The notes: generated by a model from the letters alone, not told the origin. A stretch of DNA of 47,339 bases from an uncultured Cycloclasticus sp. (GCA_913060865.1 CAJXTU010000014.1:1-47339); one strand, 5' to 3'. Counted from the first letter of the stretch, positions 36,083 through 46,042 are shown. Program-made: numbers and translations.

Positions 36083-37411
36083 TTACTTTTCAAATAAAGC
36101 AATAGATTCAACATGAGAGGTATGAGGAAACATATCCATCACACCGGCCTTTTTCAGTTTATAACCTAACTCATTCACCAAAATAGCTGAATCACGCGCT
36201 AACGTCGACGGGTTACATGAAATATACAGAACTTGCTCCGCACCCCATTTAGGCAAATAATGCAAAATTTCCTTCGCACCCAATCGAGGCGGATCGATCA
36301 ATACTTTATTATATTTCTTCTTTGTCCAAGGTTCGCTGCCCACCTCTTCCATTAAGTTTGCGGTATAAAAATCTACGTTATTGAGATGGTTTTTATCAGC
36401 GTTTTCTTTTGCTCTAAGAATTAACTCTTCACTGCCTTCCACCCCTGTTACATGCCCAGCTACACGGGCCATTGGCAACGTGAAATTACCTAAACCACAG
36501 AACAAATCGAGCACGTTATCATGTTCATTAAGGTCAAGTGCATCTAACGCTCTATTGATCATAGAACGATTCAGTTCAACGTTAACCTGAACAAAATCAC
36601 TAGGACCAAAATACAAGGTGACATCATTAGGCAATTGATAACTTAACGCGGGCTTTACACCACTTAGCGGCGCGATGGTATCAGGACCTTTAGACTGCGT
36701 ATAGATATCTACATCAGCAGATTGTTCAAAACGCTTCAATACTGACTCATCATCTTCAGTTAAGGGCTCTAGAATTCTAAATACCAACGCGGTTCGATTA
36801 TCACAAATAGATACTTCAATTTGCGGAATTTTATCTTTAATAGATAACTCGCCAACCAATGCTGACAAGGCCATTAAACGCTTACCCACCGATGGGTGCA
36901 ACACGTCACATTGCTCGATTTCTGCCAAAAAGGGACTCGCCTTTTCTCTAAAACCGACGAGAACACGACCTTTCTTAACAACATCTTTCACACCTAAACG
37001 CGCCCGATGTCGATACCCCCATAAAGGCCCTGTTAAGGCAGGCCATAATTCAATATCATCTAACTTTGCAATACTTTTGAATTGATCAACAAGGATGCCT
37101 TGCTTAGCAAGAATTTGCTTAGTTGGTTCAAGGTGTTGAAAACTACAACCACCACAAACTGAGTAGTGTTGACAACCTGGTTCAACACGGTCTTCAGATG
37201 CCTTTAAAACCTCTGTTACCCGCCCTTCAGCAAAGTCTTTTTTCTTTTTACTATATTCAAAAGTAACGCCTTCGCCAGGTAAGGCACCAGAAATAAAAAC
37301 TGCTTTATCATCCACATAAGCCACACCACGACCATCATGCGCCATTGATTCTATCGTTGCGTTTGCAATTTCAGGGGGTAAATTTTTTCTTCTATTTCTA
37401 CGTCTCGCCAT
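36083..37411 (-). CDS. rlmD: 23S rRNA (uracil-1939-C5)-methyltransferase RlmD
   Basis: The 442-residue enzyme carries a TRAM domain (about 10-70), the iron-sulfur cysteines C80, C86, C89 and C168 (GCQHYSVCGGCSF and EQCDVLH) and the SAM-dependent domain with LDLFCGLGNFTLPMA and the catalytic Cys in YISCNPSTLARD near residue 396. Spacing matches E. coli RumA/RlmD. It is followed with no gap by the L,D-transpeptidase gene. Confidence 0.96.
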   Translation of the reverse strand: MARRRNRRKNLPPEIANATIESMAHDGRGVAYVDDKAVFISGALPGEGVTFEYSKKKKDFAEGRVTEVLKASEDRVEPGCQHYSVCGGCSFQHLEPTKQILAKQGILVDQFKSIAKLDDIELWPALTGPLWGYRHRARLGVKDVVKKGRVLVGFREKASPFLAEIEQCDVLHPSVGKRLMALSALVGELSIKDKIPQIEVSICDNRTALVFRILEPLTEDDESVLKRFEQSADVDIYTQSKGPDTIAPLSGVKPALSYQLPNDVTLYFGPSDFVQVNVELNRSMINRALDALDLNEHDNVLDLFCGLGNFTLPMARVAGHVTGVEGSEELILRAKENADKNHLNNVDFYTANLMEEVGSEPWTKKKYNKVLIDPPRLGAKEILHYLPKWGAEQVLYISCNPSTLARDSAILVNELGYKLKKAGVMDMFPHTSHVESIALFEK

Positions 37412-37551
37412 GTTGCTTTTAAAACCATATTGTCTGAATTTAAGAAGTCGATATTTTAAACGTTAAACAAAACTTATAGTTACAAACCATCGCCTTCATT
37501 GAATTAAAGATGGTTTAATCTAAGAATGGCACTAAAGCGATAGTTTTACTC

Positions 37552-37630
37552 AAACGTTACTACCGTTTGGCTCAGCTTTACACCCAAGGGGCATAAGTTT
37601 CGCTTAAACGTTACTACCGTTTGGCTCAGC
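37552..37630. repeat. Two copies of a 25-base direct repeat (54-base period) after cysM
   Basis: The identical 25 bases at 37552-37576 and 37606-37630 begin AAACGTTACTACCGTTT, itself an inverted repeat (AAACG/CGTTT), and end GGCTCAGC. The flanks are also alike, so this is a degraded tandem duplication of about 54 bases. The second copy abuts the cysM stop. It may be a REP-like element or a duplicated terminator; no T-run follows. Confidence 0.75.
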
Positions 37631-37631
37631 G

Positions 37632-38519
37632 TTACCCTGGGAAGACACCAGTTGAAATATAACGGTCTCCTCGATCACAAATAATAACAACAATCGTCGC
37701 GTTACTTAGCTGCTTGGAAAGCTCTAGCGCTACATGCGTGGCCCCGCCTGACGAGACACCACAAAAAATGCCTTCTTCCTCTGCTAACCTTCTCATCGTA
37801 CCTTCAGCTTGTTGTTGATTAACCTCAAGAATTTCATCCACGCGTGAACGATCATAAATCTTCGGCAAGTATTCTTCTGGCCAACGACGGATACCGGGGA
37901 TCTTTGAATCTCCTTCCGGCTGAACACCTACAATTTGAATATCGCTATTTTGTTCTTTTAGATACATCGATGTACCCATAATCGTGCCGGTCGTACCCAT
38001 TGAGCTAACAAAATGTGTAACACCTCCAGCCGTATCACGCCAAATTTCAGGACCGGTGCCTTTATAGTGAGACAAGGGATTATCCGGGTTGGCAAACTGA
38101 TCTAAAATACGACCTTCACCCTCAGATTCCATTTGTCTTGCCAAATCTATTGCCGCTTCCATACTACCAGCAGCTGGCGTTAAGATGATCTCTGCACCGT
38201 AGGCTTTCATTGAGGAACGACGTTCCGCGCTCATATTATCCGGCATAATCAGCGTCATTTTGTAACCTTTAATAGCCGCCGCCATCGCCAAAGCAATGCC
38301 CGTATTGCCACTCGTTGCTTCAATCAGGCGATCACCGGGTTTAATATCGCCCCGTAATTCAGCTTGTTGAATCATACTAATCGCTGGCCGATCTTTGACA
38401 GAACCCGCTGGATTATTACCTTCTAATTTCAGCAGAATGTTATTCGTCGTTGAATCCATCCGCTGCAATCTAACCAGTGGGGTATTTCCAACAAAATCTT
38501 CAATAGTGGGGTATATCAT
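37632..38519 (-). CDS. cysM: Cysteine synthase B (CysM)
   Basis: The 295-residue PLP enzyme makes cysteine from O-acetylserine with sulfide or thiosulfate. PLP lysine K42 lies in LEGNNPAGSVKDRPA, the motif of CysM rather than CysK. Phosphate loop EATSGNTGIALAMAAA and the C-terminal FCGVSSGGATHVAL are conserved. Transcribed away from the TonB-dependent receptor operon, with 132 bases between starts. No Cys-operon partners nearby. Confidence 0.96.
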   Translation of the reverse strand: MIYPTIEDFVGNTPLVRLQRMDSTTNNILLKLEGNNPAGSVKDRPAISMIQQAELRGDIKPGDRLIEATSGNTGIALAMAAAIKGYKMTLIMPDNMSAERRSSMKAYGAEIILTPAAGSMEAAIDLARQMESEGEGRILDQFANPDNPLSHYKGTGPEIWRDTAGGVTHFVSSMGTTGTIMGTSMYLKEQNSDIQIVGVQPEGDSKIPGIRRWPEEYLPKIYDRSRVDEILEVNQQQAEGTMRRLAEEEGIFCGVSSGGATHVALELSKQLSNATIVVIICDRGDRYISTGVFPG

Positions 38520-38651
38520 CCGTTCTCTTCAAAACTAAATAAGCAGGGAAGATTACCATACCTTGCAACTCACCTTAATAGTTTTGGGTTATGTGCTTAG
38601 TGCCATATACTTATGATAAGATTTTGAAAAAAAACAGGACTTGGTTGGTCA

Positions 38652-40751
38652 ATGCAAATCATTAAAACGCTACCGTTTAGTACGCGACATTTCTTAATCA
38701 CTTTACTCAGTTGTTCCTTATCACCGTTTGTCGGCGCAAACGAAATAGACGACCTATCTTTTTTTAACACGGACATCCCCATTGTTTTGTCCGCCACCCG
38801 GCTCGCCCAGCCTCAAACTGAAGCACCCGCCTCAATTACGCTTATTGATCGCCAAATGATTAAGCTATCGGGCGCTAAAGCCATTCCCGAGTTATTTAGA
38901 CTAGTACCTGGTATGCACGTAAATTATTTTCGCGGTAACAGCCCTACCGTTGGTTACCAAGGGTTGAACAGTGAATACCCTCAGGGTGTACAAGTACTCG
39001 TTGACGGTCGCTCTATGTACAATCCCTTATTTGGCGGCGTTAATTGGCGATCATTCCCCATTAGCATTGATGAAATCGAACGCATTGAGGTCATTCGTGG
39101 TTCCAATAGCACCTCTTTTGGTTCCAACGCTTTCCAAAGCGTTGTTAGCATTACGACCATTCACGCAAGCCAAACTAATGGCATACAGCTTAAATCAACT
39201 ATTGGTGAGCGAGGTTACCAACGCTCTTACTTAAGAGCTGGGCACTCTTTTTCTGACCTCGACTTTCGTTTTAGTGCATCTCATATAGATAACAACGGCT
39301 ACGACAATAATGCAGATGATACTCGCCAAGATATGCTTAGTGCCCGTCTCGACTACCAAATAACACCTTTGGACAGTATTCAAATTAATGCGTCAGCCAA
39401 TAATACCTTATTAGAAAGTGTTAATCCTAACACCAGTGACTTTGACCCCATTGGTTTTGATCCAACTGACCCCCGACGCAATTTAGATGAATCAAACTTT
39501 GCACTTCATGCAAAATGGGAGCATTTAACCCAGAATGACCAACAATTTATAACGCAACTTTCCTATGCACGCTTTAAAACAAAAGATGCTTTTTCAACCC
39601 AATATACTGACCCTGTTTTTGGTCCAACACTGATCAACGTTGATTACACAACAGCTTTTGATCGTTGGCATTTTGAGTTTGAACACCAACTTAAACCCAC
39701 TGAAAAAACCCGGCTTACTTGGGGACTCTCTCTAAGAAATGACAGAACGTACCTGCCCTTATGGACCGGTACTCGTAGCAAACACGATAATTCCCTGCAA
39801 CGCCTGTTTAGTAACCTTGAATGGCGCCCAATAAACGACTTAATTATAAATGTAGGTGCATTATGGGAACATAGCCAACGTACTGGTGATGATTTTGCGC
39901 CTCGCCTCGCCGCAAATTATTTATTAACACCTCTACAAAGCCTACGTTTCATCGCGTCTCAATCGTTTAGGTCGCCTGTTATCGTAGAAAGCGACATTGA
40001 TGCTGAATTACAATTCAATATAACCGGTGGACCACTCCAAGCATTAAGCCCCTTAGTTATTCCGATATTTGAGAGTACACAAAATTTAACCCCCGAAGTG
40101 GTGGACTCTATTGAACTTGGCTATCACGGTCTATTTATTGATAACACGTTAACGTTAGATCTTAAATTATTTAGAAATGAATATGATCGGCTTATTGGCG
40201 ACATTGAGTGCCCTACCTGTGACGAAGGTACACTCGCTGGATTCCCCTTCAGCCAAATACCGCCAGCACTAGGCGGCCCAATTACCTCTCCTATTGATGT
40301 CAGAACCCTATTAAATCGACATCAGGTGAACGTGAATGGTTACGAAATTGAAGTTAACTACAAGCCCAATAAACAAAATTTAATACACGTCGGTTATGCC
40401 TATAACCATGCCAATGTAGGTAGCAAAAAAACAGGGGACATTGGGAATATATACTCTTCGATCCCTACGGATGTTTTTAATGCGTTGGTAGCGCATACGT
40501 TTGACAATGGTCTATGGGCGAGCGCAGCTTTTTATTATACAGGTAGCCTTGAGAACCTTGATTCTGGCCAACCACTGGGCCCAATGAGGCGTTTAGATTT
40601 AAATACCGGAAAAACGTTTCGAGTTACTGAAGGGCAAAATTTGGAATTCAACCTAAGCTTGCAGTTAGCCCTTGATAAAAACAAAGACTTTCTCAATGAA
40701 TTTATGCTCGACAACCGAGCCTTTATAGAGGTTAATTATAACTATCAATAA
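38652..40751 (+). CDS. TonB-dependent outer-membrane receptor 1
   Basis: The 699-residue protein has a signal peptide (cleavage near VGA/NE), a TonB-box-like IPIVLSATR, a plug domain (EAPASITLIDRQMIKLSGAKAIPELFRLVPGMHV ... IERIEVIRGSNSTSFGSNAFQSVVSITT), and a long beta-barrel with alternating aromatic strands ending in NYNYQ. It imports an unknown ligand across the outer membrane. A paralogue follows 48 bases downstream and shares more than half of the plug residues by eye. The next two genes are a periplasmic binding protein and a sensor kinase, suggesting a ligand-sensing unit. Confidence 0.92.
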   Translation: MQIIKTLPFSTRHFLITLLSCSLSPFVGANEIDDLSFFNTDIPIVLSATRLAQPQTEAPASITLIDRQMIKLSGAKAIPELFRLVPGMHVNYFRGNSPTVGYQGLNSEYPQGVQVLVDGRSMYNPLFGGVNWRSFPISIDEIERIEVIRGSNSTSFGSNAFQSVVSITTIHASQTNGIQLKSTIGERGYQRSYLRAGHSFSDLDFRFSASHIDNNGYDNNADDTRQDMLSARLDYQITPLDSIQINASANNTLLESVNPNTSDFDPIGFDPTDPRRNLDESNFALHAKWEHLTQNDQQFITQLSYARFKTKDAFSTQYTDPVFGPTLINVDYTTAFDRWHFEFEHQLKPTEKTRLTWGLSLRNDRTYLPLWTGTRSKHDNSLQRLFSNLEWRPINDLIINVGALWEHSQRTGDDFAPRLAANYLLTPLQSLRFIASQSFRSPVIVESDIDAELQFNITGGPLQALSPLVIPIFESTQNLTPEVVDSIELGYHGLFIDNTLTLDLKLFRNEYDRLIGDIECPTCDEGTLAGFPFSQIPPALGGPITSPIDVRTLLNRHQVNVNGYEIEVNYKPNKQNLIHVGYAYNHANVGSKKTGDIGNIYSSIPTDVFNALVAHTFDNGLWASAAFYYTGSLENLDSGQPLGPMRRLDLNTGKTFRVTEGQNLEFNLSLQLALDKNKDFLNEFMLDNRAFIEVNYNYQ

Positions 40752-40799
40752 AAAGGATCTTGATATTAGCCAAACAACACATGGAATGTCGTAAAAAAA

Positions 40800-42698
40800 A
40801 TGATTAGGTATACACTGAAAGCTTTGCTATTGCTGTGTTTAACAAGCGCTTCTCAGGCTGAACATGAAGGTATCTTTTTTGATAACCAGATTATACCTGT
40901 TGTGCTATCTGCAACTAAATTGCCTCAACAACAACGTGAGGCGCCCGCTAGCATCACGGTTATTGATCGTGCGCTCATTGAGGCATCCGGCGCCACTGAT
41001 GTTGCTGACATATTCCGCTTAGTACCAGGCATGCAAATCGGTAACTCTCGTGGAAATTTCCCTATCGTGGCTTACCAAGGTTTAAGTTCTGAATTTCCAC
41101 AAGGTGTTCAAGTTATTATTGATGGCAGCTCCGTGTACTCTCCTATTTTTGGCGGCGTTATCTGGAGCCTCCTACCGGTTCTTTTAGAAGATATTGAACG
41201 CGTTGAGGTTGTTAGAGGACCCAATAACACGTCTTTTGGTGCCAACTCTTTTCAAGGCGTTATCAATATCACAACGGCTCATGCCTCCCAAGTACCGGAG
41301 TTGAGTAGCAGTTTCAAGCTCAATAACAACCAGGCCGAACGTGCTTTTTTACGCTTTAGTAATTCACAGGTAAATGACCGACTAAACTATCGTATCAGCG
41401 TTGCTTCTGAAAAAAGTGAAGGGTATAAAAAACTGGCGGATGACTTTAGCAAACAACAATTATCTAGCCGAATAGACTTTCGTTTAAATACACATAATAC
41501 CTTACAATTTAATTTTTCTGCTCTAGATTCAATACGACAAACTCGCAACCCTATAGCCATTGCTGTGCCAATTGACCCAAAGCGTGACCGTAACGAATCA
41601 TCTCAATTTGCTCAATTAATATGGGAGCACCAAAAACCAAATGCTGAACAATTTAATGCTCATCTATCTTTCCATCATTTTGATGGAAAGGATAAATACA
41701 ATGTCGCCTCCAACACCCTAGATTTAACCACAGAGTCAACAACCTGGAATATTGATATCGAACACATTCAGGCTCTAAGCGATTCACAACGTTTAATCTG
41801 GGGGCTCGGTGCTTTACACGAATCTGTTTATGCCCCCTTTCGTACTAACTCGAAAACCAATCACACTAATACTCGTCTACGCTTGTTTGGAAATTTAGAA
41901 TCATACTTAACAAATAAACTCATACTAAATATAGGCGGTCTAGTTGAGCACGACAAACTTTCTGGCGTTAATACGTCACCTCGCATTACCTTTAGTTACC
42001 TAGCATCAGCCAAAGGCGCTTATCGCTTAACAGCCACTCAAGCTTATAGAACACCTGTTATTACTGAAGAAAAGCGTGAGATATTGCTACCTGTGGTTGG
42101 TATTATTCAATCATCAACCGGCCATTTAGATCCCGAAACAGTCCGCTCAGTTGAAGCCGGTTATCACGGCATCTTCCTGCAAAACAAGCTCAATACCGAT
42201 CTAAAATTTTTTCAAAACCATTATGAAAGACTAATTAATAACAACCTAAGTATCGCTCCAAAAGTTCTAGATAATCAACACCATGCTAGAACCTATGGCA
42301 CCGAATTAGAAGTCAACTTTCGCCCTAATCGAAAAAACATTATCCATATGGGATATGCATACACGCGTGTCAATCACGCATCAGATGAGCGATTAGAAAC
42401 CTCTGTACCTAAACATAATTTCAACCTATTGTTCTCACGCCAATATACCAATGGCTGGCACAGCGGCCTTGAATATTATTACATGAGCAAAATGCAATAT
42501 TTAGGCGGCCAAAACGACCCTCAAAGCCCTTACCAACGATTAGATTTATCCGTTGGAAAAATATTTAAGTTGGCAAATAACCAAACGATTGATATTACTC
42601 TCGACGCACAGTTAGCGCTGAATAAGAATATAGACCTTCACCAACAGGCAACGGCTGATAATTTAATTTATCTAGGGGTTCAATATCATGTTGAATAA
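40800..42698 (+). CDS. TonB-dependent outer-membrane receptor 2 (paralogue)
   Basis: The 632-residue protein has a signal peptide (cleavage near SQA/EH), an IPVVLSATK TonB-box-like segment, the plug (EAPASITVIDRALIEASGA ... IERVEVVRGPNNTSFGANSFQGVINITT) and a shorter barrel than receptor 1. The plug is strikingly like receptor 1, whereas the barrels diverge more, pointing to duplication followed by ligand change. The ribosome site is weak. Its end overlaps the next gene start by 11 bases, giving translational coupling. Confidence 0.9.
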   Translation: MIRYTLKALLLLCLTSASQAEHEGIFFDNQIIPVVLSATKLPQQQREAPASITVIDRALIEASGATDVADIFRLVPGMQIGNSRGNFPIVAYQGLSSEFPQGVQVIIDGSSVYSPIFGGVIWSLLPVLLEDIERVEVVRGPNNTSFGANSFQGVINITTAHASQVPELSSSFKLNNNQAERAFLRFSNSQVNDRLNYRISVASEKSEGYKKLADDFSKQQLSSRIDFRLNTHNTLQFNFSALDSIRQTRNPIAIAVPIDPKRDRNESSQFAQLIWEHQKPNAEQFNAHLSFHHFDGKDKYNVASNTLDLTTESTTWNIDIEHIQALSDSQRLIWGLGALHESVYAPFRTNSKTNHTNTRLRLFGNLESYLTNKLILNIGGLVEHDKLSGVNTSPRITFSYLASAKGAYRLTATQAYRTPVITEEKREILLPVVGIIQSSTGHLDPETVRSVEAGYHGIFLQNKLNTDLKFFQNHYERLINNNLSIAPKVLDNQHHARTYGTELEVNFRPNRKNIIHMGYAYTRVNHASDERLETSVPKHNFNLLFSRQYTNGWHSGLEYYYMSKMQYLGGQNDPQSPYQRLDLSVGKIFKLANNQTIDITLDAQLALNKNIDLHQQATADNLIYLGVQYHVE

Positions 42699-43647
42699 CG
42701 CCCTTCACCTGATAAAAAAGTTGCGTTATATCTATCTACTCATGGTGCTATTTGCTATGCCAATAACATCGTTTGCGCAAAACGTAACGCTTATTTATGA
42801 TGACAACAGTCTCTATCAAACTAATTTCGTTAACAGCCTCTCAGCTCAGTTGCTTTCCAACACGCATGTAAACTTAACAACAATAACGACAACCTCACTG
42901 TCGATAGAAACACTAAAAAAAGCGCCTAGCGATATCATTGTTAACGTTAATAACGATACGATAAAAAAACTCATCGCATCCAATATACCCACAACGACTT
43001 TTCATGCCTTAACCACCCTGTCACGGTCTATTGGTTTTGCGCCTTGTTTGCCAGACTGTAAAAAGAAACTACCTCAACATCATTTCTTTGTCTTAGATCA
43101 ACCACCGGCCCGACAATTAAATTTAATCCAACTCATTAACCCAATGTTTAAAGAGGTTGGCATCGTGGTAACCGAGCAATCAAAAAACCAGTTAACGCAA
43201 TTAAAGGAAATTGCCGCGCGTAAAAAATTAACGATTAACGAGCACATTAGCAGTTCAAAAAACGTACGTTACCAGATAGACAATATTTCAAAATCATCTG
43301 ACATTATTTTAGCCATAGCCGATACTGATATATACAACGCCACGTCTCTTTCTCAAATTTTACTGACCAGTTATCGCTATAGAACACCTATCATTGGGTT
43401 CTCAAAAGGCTTCATTAGAGCCGGCGCTATTGCTGGCGCGGTTAGTAGTATTGAACAGCTCGCTCAACATCTTGCTGAAAGTATTTCAACGTTTAATAAC
43501 ACGAGCGAACCCTTAAGCAACAATGTTATTTACCCCAAATACTTTAATGTTGTTAGCAATAGAAGTGTTGCGAAAAGTCTAAACTTGCACTTACCCAATG
43601 ATAATAAGTTAAAAGAGAGATTAATCACTTATGAGTCTACTCGATAG
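42688..43647 (+). CDS. Periplasmic ABC-type substrate-binding protein (ABC_sub_bind-like) without a transporter
   Basis: The 319-residue protein has a signal peptide (MVLFAMPITSFA, cut before QN) and a two-lobed periplasmic binding fold reminiscent of the ABC_sub_bind family (EVGIVVTEQSKNQLTQLKEIAARKKLTI; DIILAIADTDIYNATSLSQILLTSYRYRTPIIGFSKGFIRAGAIAGAVSS). No ABC permease or ATPase gene is near. Its 5' end overlaps receptor 2 by 11 bases and its 3' end overlaps the kinase by 17 bases. That arrangement suggests it hands a ligand to the kinase, as LuxP-LuxQ or TorT-TorS do, more than to a transporter. Confidence 0.82.
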   Translation: MLNNALHLIKKLRYIYLLMVLFAMPITSFAQNVTLIYDDNSLYQTNFVNSLSAQLLSNTHVNLTTITTTSLSIETLKKAPSDIIVNVNNDTIKKLIASNIPTTTFHALTTLSRSIGFAPCLPDCKKKLPQHHFFVLDQPPARQLNLIQLINPMFKEVGIVVTEQSKNQLTQLKEIAARKKLTINEHISSSKNVRYQIDNISKSSDIILAIADTDIYNATSLSQILLTSYRYRTPIIGFSKGFIRAGAIAGAVSSIEQLAQHLAESISTFNNTSEPLSNNVIYPKYFNVVSNRSVAKSLNLHLPNDNKLKERLITYESTR

Positions 43648-45994
43648 GTTTCAGTTAAAAGATAAATTACTTCTTTTAGGTGTTATCCCAGCCGCTACAC
43701 TGGCTATTATTCTAGCGGCTTACCTTACCTCAACTCGTTTAAACGACATGTATGACTTATTACATAAAACGAATGAGAATTTGGCCAGCTCACTGGCTGA
43801 GTCGAGTATTAGCGGTGTTTTTTCAGGTAACTTAGATTCCTTAAATACTATTATAAATTCGGCCATTAACGAGCCTGACGTTGTATCTATTAAAATCACC
43901 AATAGATCAAACACCGTACTCGCACAAGCGACCAGTAAAATCGCTACACCGACTTTAATATCTAACCCTCCTAAAAGCATCACCCAAGCAATCGAACTTA
44001 AAGCACTTAATCAAGTTGATGACTTTGATGCCTTTCTCGTTGGTCCTATCTCTACAGTCAATGAAACAATCGGTTATGTAGTATTAACTCTTTCATATGA
44101 CAGCATTCAACAGCGCCAACAGGATATATTACTGAACTCTATTTTCATCACCGTACTACTATTGTTCCTTATTGCGCTTCTCGCAAAATATTTCAGCGGT
44201 ATCATCAGTCGCCCTATTCTCCAATTAACGTCTAATGTTAAAAACATTAGTAAAGGGAATTACACCCCGCCTTCCAATATCACCCATCATAGTAATAAAG
44301 ATGAAATTACTGTTCTCGCTGATGGTATTGACGAAATGGCTCGCCAAATCAACGATCACCAACGAATACAAGAGCAAAAAGTTCTCGAGGCCACTCAAGA
44401 ATTAAGATTACAAAATGACAAGCTCTTTTCTGCTCAAGTGGAAATAGTAAAGTCAGCTGAAGCAAAGTCACGTTTTATTTCACACATCAGTCATGAAATA
44501 CGGACACCTTTAAATGGCATTATTGGTTTTCTTGAAATCATTCAACAAACTAAACTTGATAGCAACCAAATCAAGTTAGTTAACGCCTCTTATTCATCAT
44601 CAAAAAACTTGCACACCATCATCAATGAAGTCCTTGATTTTGCTGAAATTGAAGCCGGTAAAGTCATCATTAATAAAACCAATTTCAACCCTAAAGAAAC
44701 CATTCAAGATACCTTGCTACTGTTATCTTCTCAAGCAAAAGAGAATGGTGTAACGCTGGACTATCAACAGCAAGAAAATATACCTAAAATCATTCACCAA
44801 GACCGTGTTAAATTTGGTCAAATACTGATCAACCTTGTTAGTAATGCAATCAAGTTCAGTCACAACGCTACCGTTACTGTTAGGCTAAGCCTCAACCCTC
44901 AAAAAAATAACATCCTTGAAATAGCTGTTATCGACCAGGGTATCGGTATTAGTAAGCAAAATATCAAACAACTCTTTCAAGAGTACTCTCAACTTGACAA
45001 TGACACACGCAACCAAGGCAGTGGCTTAGGTTTAGCCATTACGAAACAAATTATAGATGCGCTTCATGGTTCAATTCTAGTTGATAGCACCGTAGATAAA
45101 GGCTCAACATTTACAGTCAACTTGCCGTTCACGCAGGTAAAAGACAGCTATATTAGCGCCGATACAGCAACCTTAGAGTCCCTACCTGATTTAAGCGCGT
45201 TGAATATATTAGTAGCCGATGACAATGAAATTAATCGTTTGTTATTAAGTCATTTACTAGAAAGGCAACACGCTAAAGTAACTTGCGTTAATGACGGCCA
45301 ACAAGCCGTTGACAGAGCCCGTCATCAACAATTTGATTTAATACTCTTAGACCTGAGAATGCCCATTAAAATGGGAACTGAGGCGCTGCTTGAAATTCGC
45401 AGTCAAGCCAATAATCTCAATTATAAAACACCGGCTATTGCCATCACCGCGCACATTACATCCGGAGAGGAAAGAGCTCACCACATTAGTTCATTCGATG
45501 GTTATCTGGTCAAGCCCATTGATCAGCAACAATTTTTTCAGTTAATTGAGCAGCTTATCAACGAGCATGATTACGATACACAACCTTTTATATCGACAAA
45601 TAAAAACAACGCTATCAATCTATCGAATAAACCTTTTGTTTATGAGCTCGCCAAAAAAAGCATGAATGCAGACCCATTATTCATGTCCATTATGCTTGAA
45701 AAGTTTTTTTCTGAATTACCCAAACACGACGCTAAAATCTCCTTCTTAATTCAACAGTGTGACTTTAAAAGTGCAGCTGACATTGTCCATAAAGTACACG
45801 GTTCTGCCGCTTACTGCGGAACACCCTCACTAAAAACCTCAGCCAAACAACTTGAAGAGTCTTTAGCCAAAGCTAATGACGAGCAGATTCAACAAGCACA
45901 TGACAAATTCTGCCGTGACATAAAGGCACTACTCACTTTAAAAAAAGACATACTTACCTTACTAAAAAAAAACCTAGATAAACAAGGGGTTTAA
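43631..45994 (+). CDS. Hybrid sensor histidine kinase (BarA/GacS-like: HAMP-HisKA-HATPase-REC-Hpt)
   Basis: The 787-residue kinase has membrane helices at about 13-32 and 167-187 flanking a periplasmic sensor region, HAMP (188-240), HisKA with H288 (SHISHEIRTPLN), ATPase N-box (LINLVSNAIKFS), G1 (DQGIGI) and G2 (GSGLGLAI), a receiver with D574 (LILLDLRMP) and K628, and a C-terminal Hpt with H720 (IVHKVHGSAAYCG). The chain H288-D574-H720 is complete but no response regulator or output domain is in the window. The N-terminus (LLGVIPAATLAIILAAYLTSTRLNDMY, SLAESSISGVFSGNLDSL) resembles BarA/GacS, but the operon shows it is a specialised paralogue or relative. Confidence 0.92.
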   Translation: MSLLDRFQLKDKLLLLGVIPAATLAIILAAYLTSTRLNDMYDLLHKTNENLASSLAESSISGVFSGNLDSLNTIINSAINEPDVVSIKITNRSNTVLAQATSKIATPTLISNPPKSITQAIELKALNQVDDFDAFLVGPISTVNETIGYVVLTLSYDSIQQRQQDILLNSIFITVLLLFLIALLAKYFSGIISRPILQLTSNVKNISKGNYTPPSNITHHSNKDEITVLADGIDEMARQINDHQRIQEQKVLEATQELRLQNDKLFSAQVEIVKSAEAKSRFISHISHEIRTPLNGIIGFLEIIQQTKLDSNQIKLVNASYSSSKNLHTIINEVLDFAEIEAGKVIINKTNFNPKETIQDTLLLLSSQAKENGVTLDYQQQENIPKIIHQDRVKFGQILINLVSNAIKFSHNATVTVRLSLNPQKNNILEIAVIDQGIGISKQNIKQLFQEYSQLDNDTRNQGSGLGLAITKQIIDALHGSILVDSTVDKGSTFTVNLPFTQVKDSYISADTATLESLPDLSALNILVADDNEINRLLLSHLLERQHAKVTCVNDGQQAVDRARHQQFDLILLDLRMPIKMGTEALLEIRSQANNLNYKTPAIAITAHITSGEERAHHISSFDGYLVKPIDQQQFFQLIEQLINEHDYDTQPFISTNKNNAINLSNKPFVYELAKKSMNADPLFMSIMLEKFFSELPKHDAKISFLIQQCDFKSAADIVHKVHGSAAYCGTPSLKTSAKQLEESLAKANDEQIQQAHDKFCRDIKALLTLKKDILTLLKKNLDKQGV

Positions 45995-46042
45995 TTAATT
46001 TTTAATAGTGACCTGCTCTTCTTAAGTAGTGCTAGGAAGATG

